Below, one piece after another: positions 45,588 through 52,680 of a stretch of 64,000 bases of DNA. The translations under genes and the position numbers were made by a program. Location: positions 1 through 64,000 of the forward strand of contig NZ_PYCN01000015.1 of NCBI RefSeq assembly GCF_003062295.1, in the 5' to 3' direction. The notes under the pieces are model-generated. The model was not told where the DNA came from. It did not search any database and saw nothing but the letters and a program-made list of their open reading frames with translations. This DNA is from Bradyrhizobium algeriense. GTDB taxonomy: Bacteria; Pseudomonadota; Alphaproteobacteria; Rhizobiales; Xanthobacteraceae. Every line of letters starts with the position of its first letter. Position 1 is the stretch's first letter.

Positions 45588-46547
45588 CTAGCGGGCTCGC
45601 GCGAGGCGCGCCGCCTGAAGCTTGGCGAAATCCTCGCCCGCATGGTGCGAGGAACGTGTCAGCGGGCTCGCCGACACCATCAGAAACCCCTTGGTGTAGG
45701 CGACCTTCTCATACCCTGCGAATTCGTCCGGGGTCACGTAGCGCATGACGGCGTGATGCTTGCGGGTCGGCTGCAGATATTGCCCGATGGTCAGGAAATC
45801 GACCTCGGCCGAGCGCAGATCGTCCATCACCTGCAGCACTTCGTGCCGCTCCTCGCCGAGGCCGACCATGATGCCTGATTTGGTGAAGATGGTGGGATCG
45901 ATTTCCTTGACCCGCTGCAGCAGCCGGATCGAATGGAAATAACGCGCGCCGGGGCGCACCGTGAGATAACGCGCCGGGACGGTTTCCAGATTGTGGTTGA
46001 ACACGTCAGGCTTCGCCGCCGCCACCACTTCGAGCGCGCCTTCCTTGCGCAGGAAGTCGGGCGTCAGGATCTCGATGGTCGTGCTCGGGCAACGCGCGCG
46101 AATCGCGCGGATGGTTTGCGCAAAATGCTCCGCGCCACCGTCGGCCAGATCGTCGCGATCGACCGAGGTGATGACGATATGGGCGAGCCCGAGCTTGAAG
46201 GTGGCCTCCGCGACATGTTCCGGCTCCGCGGCGTCGAGCGCGCCGGGCATGCCGGTCTTGACGTTGCAGAACGCGCAAGCTCGCGTACAGGTGTCCCCCA
46301 TGATCATGAAGGTGGCGTGCTTCTTGTCCCAGCACTCGCCGATGTTTGGGCAGCCGGCCTCTTCGCACACCGTGACGAGGCCGTTCTCCTTGACGATCTT
46401 CCTGGTGTCCGCATAGCCGCGGGTGTTCGGCGCGCGCACCCTGATCCAGTCAGGTTTGGGCGGCGACAGCGCATCCGGCCGGTTCACCTTTTCGGGGTGA
46501 CGCGGGCGCACCTGATTGACGGAAACGGTATCGACGAGGACGACCAT
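45588..46547 (-). CDS. lipA: Lipoyl synthase
   Basis: LipA is a radical-SAM enzyme that inserts two sulfurs into octanoyl groups on 2-oxoacid dehydrogenases and the glycine cleavage system. The 319-residue protein has both iron-sulfur sites: the auxiliary cluster CxxxxCxxxxxC (Cys61, Cys66, Cys72) and the radical-SAM CxxxCxxC (Cys87, Cys91, Cys94), plus the conserved C-terminal Ser in TRSSHHAGE. It is the first gene of a three-gene run with the P-loop and COQ10-like genes. Confidence 0.97.
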   Translation of the reverse strand: MVVLVDTVSVNQVRPRHPEKVNRPDALSPPKPDWIRVRAPNTRGYADTRKIVKENGLVTVCEEAGCPNIGECWDKKHATFMIMGDTCTRACAFCNVKTGMPGALDAAEPEHVAEATFKLGLAHIVITSVDRDDLADGGAEHFAQTIRAIRARCPSTTIEILTPDFLRKEGALEVVAAAKPDVFNHNLETVPARYLTVRPGARYFHSIRLLQRVKEIDPTIFTKSGIMVGLGEERHEVLQVMDDLRSAEVDFLTIGQYLQPTRKHHAVMRYVTPDEFAGYEKVAYTKGFLMVSASPLTRSSHHAGEDFAKLQAARLARAR

Positions 46548-46682
46548 GTTAAGTCCGAAAATTGCGAGAAACCCTAGCTAATCCGTGTCGCCGCTAGCTG
46601 CAACCCAGCCCTCGCCGAACCTAGCAGAAACGTGCAAGATATCAGCGCTTTTCACCCGTTCCGCCGTGATTCCCACCTGAAA

Positions 46683-47288
46683 ATGTCTCAAAATCCGAAG
46701 CCGGCCGATGCCGCCGCCCCTCGCCTCGGCAAGCTGCTGAAACGCTCGTTTTTTAACCGCAGCGTGCATGAGGTGGCGCCCGACCTGATCGGGGCGACGC
46801 TTCTGGTCGACGGCGTCGGCGGCATCATCACCGAGGTTGAGGCCTATCACCATCTGGACCCGGCCGCGCATTCGTTCCGCGGGCCGACACCGCGCAACCG
46901 GATCATGTTCGGCCCGCCGGGCTTTGCCTATGTCTACCGCTCCTACGGCATCCACTGGTGCGCGAATTTCGTGTGCGAGGCGGAAGGCTCGGCCAGCGCC
47001 GTGCTGATCCGCGCGCTGCAGCCGACCCACGGCCTGCCCGCGATGCGCCGCCGCCGGGGCTTGCAGGAGGAACGCGCGCTGTGTTCGGGGCCTGGCAAGC
47101 TCTGCGAGGCGCTGGGCATCACGATCAAGCACAGCGAACTGCCGCTCGATCAGCCGCCGTTCGCGCTGCATGCGCGGCCCGGCAAACCCGAGATCGCCGC
47201 CGGGGTGCGGATTGGAATTACAAAAGCGGTCGATCTGCCGTGGCGTTATGGATTGAAGGGATCGAAGTTTCTGAGCAAGCCGTTCTGA
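46683..47288 (+). CDS. mpg: DNA-3-methyladenine glycosylase (AAG/MPG family)
   Basis: The enzyme removes alkylated and deaminated purines from DNA. The 201-residue protein has the AAG-family motifs ITEVEAYHHLDPAAHSFRG (catalytic Glu), RNRIMFGPPGFAYVY and LCSGPGKLCEALGI. The start at MSQNPKP was chosen over a GTG 17 codons upstream. The 3' end reads GSKFLSKPF then TGA. Downstream, at 47568-47615, a second copy of this end continues as GSKFLSKPFRFEQNQ and stops, suggesting the gene's tail was changed by a repeat insertion. Confidence 0.9.
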   Translation: MSQNPKPADAAAPRLGKLLKRSFFNRSVHEVAPDLIGATLLVDGVGGIITEVEAYHHLDPAAHSFRGPTPRNRIMFGPPGFAYVYRSYGIHWCANFVCEAEGSASAVLIRALQPTHGLPAMRRRRGLQEERALCSGPGKLCEALGITIKHSELPLDQPPFALHARPGKPEIAAGVRIGITKAVDLPWRYGLKGSKFLSKPF

Positions 47289-47325
47289 CAACTGGAGCAT
47301 CAGCCTGTCGCTACCGGGAGGTGTC

Positions 47326-47560
47326 ATAACCGGCGCATGCGCGGGGTATCCAGTACGCCGCGCCCTCTCCACGTCATTGCGAGCGAAGCGAAGCAATCCA
47401 TTCTTACTTCCTTTGCGGCACGATGGATTGCTTCGCTTCGCTCGCAATGACGGAACTGGCGACGATGACGCCATCTTCAGCAAGTAGCCCACACGAGCGC
47501 AGCAATATGCGGGATTGACCACCCCCGGACGTCGCTTTGCTTATCCTACGCTTGTTACGG
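47326..47560. repeat. Mosaic of interspersed repeats inserted behind mpg
   Basis: It begins with sequence akin to the 20328 repeat (GGGGTATCCAGTACGCCGCG). Then comes a perfect inverted repeat with 29-bp arms (47372-47400 and 47424-47452, the common CGTCATTGCGAGCG...AGCAATCCA element). A remnant like the GTAGGGTGGGC repeat follows (AGTAGCCCACACGAGCGCAG ... TTTGCTTATCCTACG). The whole lies between two copies of the mpg 3' end. Confidence 0.75.
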
Positions 47561-47567
47561 AGTGCCC

Positions 47568-47615
47568 GGCTCGAAGTTCCTGAGCAAGCCTTTTCGATTT
47601 GAGCAGAACCAGTAA
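47568..47615 (+). pseudogene. Detached duplicate of the mpg 3' end
   Basis: Positions 47568-47593 match 47259-47284 at 23 of 26 bases. The copy reads in frame as GSKFLSKPFRFEQNQ then TAA. It probably represents the ancestral end of mpg left behind when repeats entered. It has no start codon and no promoter of its own. Confidence 0.6.
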
Positions 47616-47838
47616 CGGTGCGCTAACAACGAGCATCGCTTTTCCAACAATCGCAACATCGACTCAATCCCGTCACGACACGCCCACGTTGAACACGTAA
47701 GTGTGGTCTGCTGTTTTGCTTTGCGAAAAGTGAAGTGCTCATGAATTGTGCTGCGTGGAACACGCAGCGTGATGAGCTTGCGCAAACCACAGAGCCACCA
47801 AACAGCAACAGAAACTTCAAAAGAAACGGAGCTGCACG
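47616..47838. other. Upstream region of the RTX glycosidase gene
   Basis: This 223-nt stretch should contain the promoter and leader of the RTX gene. A perfect inverted repeat lies at 47750-47768. GGAG about 9 nt before the ATG is a good ribosome-binding site. No clear -35/-10 pair was identified. Confidence 0.45.
47750..47768. promoter_or_regulatory. Perfect inverted repeat before the RTX gene
   Basis: GCTGCGTG-GAA-CACGCAGC has 8-bp perfect arms and a 3-nt centre, 70 nt upstream of the start codon. It could be a regulator operator or a leader hairpin. No run of T follows, so it is not a terminator. Confidence 0.5.
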
Positions 47839-50145
47839 ATGGCGGGCGTGTTTCCTGTTCAGGGATTTGGATTCCTCTCCAACTACAATGGTGCATTCGT
47901 CACCAGTTCCGCGACCGCGGCCATGCAGGCGATCGCGAGCACCAATGCAAACTCGATCGAGCTCGCTCCGCGGCTCTTTGTGAACACCAGGACGTCGAAC
48001 GATGTCTTCGCGGATCCCGGCAAGACCGAGAGCGACGCCAACATTCTTCAGGCTGCAGCAAATGCCAGGGCGCTCGGGCTTTCGGTCACGTTGAAGCCTA
48101 TGGTTTCAGCTCTCGATGGTACGCTTGCGTACGCACTTGTTCCGAGCGATCCCGCCGCCTTCTTTGCTTCCTACAAGAGCGAAATGGTCCACATGGCGGA
48201 AATCGCCGAGCAGGCCGGCGTGACCATGCTGTCGATCGGCAATGAACTCGGCAAGCTCTCCGGACCCCAATATCGAAGCTACTGGGTCGACCTCATCGAT
48301 TCCGTGCGCGCCGTGTTCCATGGCGAGATCACCTATGCAGCCGCAACCGACGAAGCCATCAATGTCAGCTTCTGGGACAAGGTCGATGTCATCGGAATCA
48401 ACGCCTATCCGCCGCTAACGACGACAACCGATCCGACCGTCGATGAGATGGTCAATGCGTGGAACAGCATGTCCACGGACGACTACTGGGCGAAGGTGAT
48501 GAATCACATGTCGCCGGTCGATTTCTTCCATTCCCTTGCCCTGCAGTACGACAAGCAGGTGTTCTTCACTGAAACCGGCTATCGCAGCGTCGACGGAACC
48601 AATATCAGGCCGGGCGGCTGGGCCGAAGGCACGACGCAGGACCTCCAGGAGCAATATGACGCCTTCAACGCCTTCTTTCAGGTGTGGGGATCGGAAGGCG
48701 GAAGCTGGTTCAGGGGTGCGTCGATCTGGAACTGGGACACGAGCAACAAATACTCGCCGATCGGCTATTCGCCCCAAGGCAAGCCTGCGCAGGAGTTGAT
48801 TACCGAATGGTACGGAGGTCAGCACCAGCCGCCCGGCCAGACGCTGACGGGTTCTCCGTCCGCCGATCTGATGGATGTCGGCGGCGGCAATGATATTCTG
48901 TCAGGCGGGGTCGGCAACGACACGATCAAGTCAGATGGGGGCGACGACACCATTACTGGCGGGCCCGATACAATTCCGAAGCTCACGGAGACGTCAGTCA
49001 CGGTGACGGGCTACAGCTCCGTTGTCGACGGCGTCGGCGCCAAAATGCAGCTCCTGATCAACGGGCAGCAGATCGGCAGCACGGTCGAATTCCACGGCGC
49101 GACCGATCCATCGGGTTTCCAGACTTTCACATTCACATTCGCCAACCCGGCGACAGTGTCCAGTCTTGATCTCGCTTTCATCAACGATGTTGCCAACGCC
49201 AATGGCGACCGCAACCTCTACATCAAGGACATCACGGTCAACGGCGAGCATCTTGCCGTCTCCGACGCAGTCAATCCGAGTTCGCCGGGAACCTGGAACC
49301 TCTATCAAAACAAGTCCATCCACTATGACATGACTACTCGCCAGGACCTGTTCTTCGGCTCGGCGACCGACAATGACAGCCTTGACGGAGGTGCAGGCAA
49401 GGATGCGGTCAACGGCGGCGCCGGGACGGACATGATTCAGGGTGGCCCAGGCAACGACGCCATCAACGGCGGCCCCGGGGCGGATGTGATCCACGGCGGG
49501 GCGGACGACGACACGATCAACAGCGGCGCCGGCATCGCCACGGCCACCGATCAGCTCTATGGCGACGACGGCAACGACATCGTCAAGGCCAGCACCGGTG
49601 ACACCGGCGCCCTGCTCGACGGCGGCACCGGCAGGGATCAGCTCTATGGCAGCTGGGCCGCGAACGTCATGAACGGCGGCGACGGAAATGACTATCTTTC
49701 CGGCGGCGGCGGGCTGGACGTCATGCATGGCAATGCCGGTGATGACCAACTGAAAGGCGGCCCTGCGGCAACCCAGATGTTCGGGGACGATGGGAACGAC
49801 AGCCTGCAGGGCGGCACCGGCAGCGAGTTCCTGTATGGCGGCAGCGGAAACGACCGGCTGATCGGTGGCGGCGGAAACGATTATCTAGCCGGCGGGTCGG
49901 GCAATGACACATTCGTTTTCGCTGCTGGCTTAGGCAAGGACACAGTCGCCGACTTCCAGAACACCGATGGTGTGCAGGACATCCTTCAGTTCGACAAGAC
50001 GGTGTTTGCCGACTTCAGCGCGCTCCAATCGCACATGGCCGAGGTTGGCACGAGCGTCGTGATTACGGTCGACGCCAACAACACGATCGAGATTCGGAAC
50101 ACGACATTGAGCCAGCTTCACGCCGGCGATTTTCTGTTCGTCTGA
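47839..50145 (+). CDS. Secreted RTX glycoside hydrolase-like protein with internal carbohydrate-binding module
   Basis: The 768-residue protein has no signal peptide and ends in an RTX domain, pointing to type I secretion. Residues 1 to about 325 look like a TIM-barrel glycosidase of the GH113 (mannanase-like) type: MLSIGNELGKLSG (candidate acid Glu136), VIGINAYPPL, and VFFTETGYRS (candidate nucleophile Glu245). RTX nonapeptides begin at 343 (GGGNDILSGG). A beta-sandwich at about 383-480 (VTVTGYSSVVDGVGAKMQLL; NLYIKDITVNG) resembles calcium-dependent xylan-binding modules. Many GGxGxDx repeats follow at about 495-700, then the C-terminal secretion segment. No dedicated exporter is adjacent. 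The polysaccharide target is unknown. Confidence 0.8.
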   Translation: MAGVFPVQGFGFLSNYNGAFVTSSATAAMQAIASTNANSIELAPRLFVNTRTSNDVFADPGKTESDANILQAAANARALGLSVTLKPMVSALDGTLAYALVPSDPAAFFASYKSEMVHMAEIAEQAGVTMLSIGNELGKLSGPQYRSYWVDLIDSVRAVFHGEITYAAATDEAINVSFWDKVDVIGINAYPPLTTTTDPTVDEMVNAWNSMSTDDYWAKVMNHMSPVDFFHSLALQYDKQVFFTETGYRSVDGTNIRPGGWAEGTTQDLQEQYDAFNAFFQVWGSEGGSWFRGASIWNWDTSNKYSPIGYSPQGKPAQELITEWYGGQHQPPGQTLTGSPSADLMDVGGGNDILSGGVGNDTIKSDGGDDTITGGPDTIPKLTETSVTVTGYSSVVDGVGAKMQLLINGQQIGSTVEFHGATDPSGFQTFTFTFANPATVSSLDLAFINDVANANGDRNLYIKDITVNGEHLAVSDAVNPSSPGTWNLYQNKSIHYDMTTRQDLFFGSATDNDSLDGGAGKDAVNGGAGTDMIQGGPGNDAINGGPGADVIHGGADDDTINSGAGIATATDQLYGDDGNDIVKASTGDTGALLDGGTGRDQLYGSWAANVMNGGDGNDYLSGGGGLDVMHGNAGDDQLKGGPAATQMFGDDGNDSLQGGTGSEFLYGGSGNDRLIGGGGNDYLAGGSGNDTFVFAAGLGKDTVADFQNTDGVQDILQFDKTVFADFSALQSHMAEVGTSVVITVDANNTIEIRNTTLSQLHAGDFLFV

Positions 50146-50188
50146 GGCCAGCCGAGGGTCGCAGGAGCGCCTTCCCGTCCTGAAGAAT

Positions 50189-51778
50189 TCACGATGCCAG
50201 CGCGGTCCGGATCATCCGCGCGAGGTCTGAGCTGAGGTAAGGCTTCGGCAGCAGCAGCACGCCGGCGTCGAGGCGGCCATGATGTACGATGGCGTTCTCG
50301 GTATAACCAGACGTATAAAGCACCTTGAGTTCCGGGCGCCGTTTCAGCGCCTCGGTCGCAAGCTGACGGCCGTTTAGTCCGCCGGGGATTATCACGTCAG
50401 TGAACAGCAGATCGAAGCGTTCGGGACCATCAATGATTGCCAGCGCCTCGGCGGCATTGCCGGCGGCCATCGTGTGGTACCCAAAACGGCTGATCTGCGT
50501 CACGACGTATTCGCGGACCAGCGGGTCGTCCTCGACAATCAGGATGGATTCGTCGCCGTGTTCGCCCCCCGAGATGCCAGCTTCGGCGGCTAGCGCGTCC
50601 GGGACACCCGCCGCCGCCGGCAGGTAAAGCTTCACGGTGGTGCCGTGGCCCTCTTCGCTGTAGATCTTGATATGTCCGTTCGACTGTTTGACGAAGCCGT
50701 AGACCATGCTGAGACCCAGCCCCGATCCCTTTCCGACCTCCTTGGTGGTGAAGAACGGTTCAAACACCTTGTCGAGCAGGCTGCCGGGGATTCCCTCCCC
50801 TGTGTCGCTCACCGCGATCATGACGTAGTTGCCCGGCTTGAGCTCGCTGGTCATGCCGGGGTAGGTCTCGTCGAGCACGACATTCCTGGTTTCGAGCGTC
50901 AGCTTGCCGCCATCAGGCATGGCGTCACGCGCATTCAGTGCGAGGTTGAGGATCGCCGTCGAGAGCTGACTGGGATCAATCAGGGCCGGCGCGGAATCGT
51001 GCGCCAGCATCGATTCGATTTCAATCTGTTCGCCGAGGGTCGGTCGCAGCAACCGTGCGGCATCGATGACCAGGGCGTTGACGTCGGTGTTGCGCGGCTG
51101 CAGCGGCTGTCGACGGGCGAAGGCCAGCAGATGCCGTGTCAGGTCGGCCCCCCTCGCCGCGGCGGAGCTGATCATATCGGTGATCTGGACGAGATGCGGA
51201 CGATCCTTGACCGCCTCGCCGAGGATTTCGATGGTTCCGGTGATCACCGTCAGAATGTTGTTGAAGTCGTGCGCCACACCGCCGGTGAGTTGGCCGACGG
51301 CTTCCATCTTCTGCGCCTGCCGGACCTGGGCCTCGTTGGCCTCTATCTCCTGAAAACGTTTAACCATAGCCTCGGCCTTGCGCCGGTGCCGGATTTCCTC
51401 CTCAAGCGCCGCATTGGCTTGCGCAAGTTGCGTGCGTGACGGCAGCACCAGGATCCGCGGCAACTGCAGCAGCAGCCCCGCCGTGATCCCGATAGATATC
51501 AGCGCCAGGAAGCCTTTGGTGAGGCCTTCGATGTCGTAGGCCGGCACCCACAAAGTGAGGATCGACAGCAGCCGGGTCACCCCGCAGACCGTAACGAAGA
51601 TGGCGAATGTCCCGAACACGCCGCGGAACGTAATATCGCGTCGCCGCCACACGAAGAACCCGAGGACGAACGCGGTAGCAAAGAAGGCGCCGGCGAGCAT
51701 GGCGTCGGAAACCGCATTCAGCCAGATCAATTCCGGCTTCCACATCAAGCACGCGCCATGCGGGGTGAGCGTCGACAT
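50189..51778 (-). CDS. Hybrid histidine kinase with degenerate ethylene-receptor-like membrane domain
   Basis: The 529-residue protein has three membrane helices (about 18-43, 53-75, 85-108), a coiled-coil linker (110-150), HisKA with GGVAHDFNNILTVI, an ATPase domain (DTGEGIP; GSGLGLSMV) and a C-terminal receiver (LLFTDVIIPGG). The membrane part lines up without gaps with plant ETR1: Asp25 and Cys65 are kept, but His69, the second copper ligand, is Arg69 (VCGVTR), and Tyr32, Ile35 and Pro36 are Phe, Thr and Ala. Copper and ethylene binding are therefore doubtful. It is a single gene convergent with the RTX gene. Confidence 0.88.
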   Translation of the reverse strand: MSTLTPHGACLMWKPELIWLNAVSDAMLAGAFFATAFVLGFFVWRRRDITFRGVFGTFAIFVTVCGVTRLLSILTLWVPAYDIEGLTKGFLALISIGITAGLLLQLPRILVLPSRTQLAQANAALEEEIRHRRKAEAMVKRFQEIEANEAQVRQAQKMEAVGQLTGGVAHDFNNILTVITGTIEILGEAVKDRPHLVQITDMISSAAARGADLTRHLLAFARRQPLQPRNTDVNALVIDAARLLRPTLGEQIEIESMLAHDSAPALIDPSQLSTAILNLALNARDAMPDGGKLTLETRNVVLDETYPGMTSELKPGNYVMIAVSDTGEGIPGSLLDKVFEPFFTTKEVGKGSGLGLSMVYGFVKQSNGHIKIYSEEGHGTTVKLYLPAAAGVPDALAAEAGISGGEHGDESILIVEDDPLVREYVVTQISRFGYHTMAAGNAAEALAIIDGPERFDLLFTDVIIPGGLNGRQLATEALKRRPELKVLYTSGYTENAIVHHGRLDAGVLLLPKPYLSSDLARMIRTALAS

Positions 51779-51810
51779 GTTCAGGATATCCTATTTGAGT
51801 TGAGACAGTG

Positions 51811-51924
51811 TTAGAGAGCCCACGCGCTCGGCCTTTCTCCATCCTGCCCGCTCGGCGCGGGAAAGGCGAGCGACCACGCGATGGAAGCGTCGCCGAGAGC
51901 GTCGATGAATTCGCGCCGACTCAT
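51811..51924 (-). pseudogene. Possible remnant of an ABC-transporter binding-protein signal region
   Basis: A 37-residue frame starts MSRREFIDALGDASIAW and continues SLAFPAPSG. It resembles the widely repeated start (RREFI..LGGAAAWPLA) of rhizobial ABC substrate-binding proteins, then stops. No continuation was found. It is probably a decayed fragment; chance similarity cannot be excluded. Confidence 0.3.
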
Positions 51925-52115
51925 GGCAAATCCGTCCCGGGCCGAGGCCATATTTTCGATACCTGGAACGATAGCACGCGGGGCCTCCGCGGCGTCGGAG
52001 ATAATCATGCGCCCGCCGCCGCAAGCGACCTGCCGCGCGAGCGGTTTAGTCCAGCGGCACTTTTCCAACCCCGCGCGATGTCCGACCAACCGGCGCTACG
52101 ATTGCTTTGCGCCTG
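51925..52115. other. Non-coding stretch between the remnant and the VOC gene
   Basis: I see no gene, terminator or repeat that I can support in this stretch. It forms part of a 337-base gap between the ethylene-receptor-like kinase and the VOC gene. Confidence 0.4.
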
Positions 52116-52502
52116 CTAAACCCCCCGGTGGCAAACCGCCTCGACCTTGTTGCCGTCGGGATCGCGCAGGAACGCGCCGTAGTAGGCGGCATGATAGTGC
52201 CGCAGGCCGGGTGGTCCGTCATCGGTGCCGCCGGCGGCGATACCGGCGTGCCAGAACGCGTCGACCTCGCTTCGCGATTTTGCCTTGAAGCACCAATGGC
52301 GGCCGGTGGCCTCGTCCGGCCTCGCGCCCTTGTAGATGGCGATGTAGACGCGATCCGGATGCTCCGCGTCAGCCCGCTCGCCGTAGCCGAGCCAGCGGTC
52401 GCTGCGGCCGACCTTGACGACGTCGAGCGCCTTCATGATCGCGTCGTAGAACCGCTCGGCTGCGGCAAGATCGGACACCGTGATGGAGACGTGGTCCAGC
52501 AT
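52116..52502 (-). CDS. VOC-family (glyoxalase/dioxygenase-fold) protein
   Basis: The 128-residue protein has the vicinal-oxygen-chelate fold: MLDHVSITVSDLAAAERFYD (metal His in the first strand), HWCFKAKSRSEVDAFW, and YYGAFLRDPDGNKVEAVCH (metal Glu near the end). This is a single-module member of unknown substrate, of the kind often near resistance or lyase genes. The start was set at MLDHV; the longer frame upstream runs into an interspersed repeat. Confidence 0.85.
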   Translation of the reverse strand: MLDHVSITVSDLAAAERFYDAIMKALDVVKVGRSDRWLGYGERADAEHPDRVYIAIYKGARPDEATGRHWCFKAKSRSEVDAFWHAGIAAGGTDDGPPGLRHYHAAYYGAFLRDPDGNKVEAVCHRGV

Positions 52503-52538
52503 CGAACAGTCCTCGACGATAACCGAGACTACCTCAGC

Positions 52539-52649
52539 CGTCATTGCGAGCGAAGCGAAGCAATCCATTGCGCCACAGGTGGAGAGATGGATTGCTTCGT
52601 CGCTTCGCTCCCTTGCGCAAACGCTTCGCGTTTGTCGCAGGCAATGACG
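52539..52649. repeat. CGTCATTGCGAGCG interspersed repeat
   Basis: The left arm (52539-52567) is identical over 29 bp to the arm at 47372-47400. The right arm begins TGGATTGCTTCG at 52588 and is interrupted by an insertion of about 20 bp before ending GCAATGACG at 52649. It lies between the valS 3' end and the VOC gene start. Confidence 0.8.
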
Positions 52650-52680
52650 TGGATAGTTCGGAGCCTAAGCTTCGCGAGCG

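Noticed and set aside
47555..47896. A 113-codon minus-strand frame upstream of the RTX gene
   Set aside because: It spans the repeat, the detached mpg end and the RTX leader; Cys/Trp-rich product without domain.
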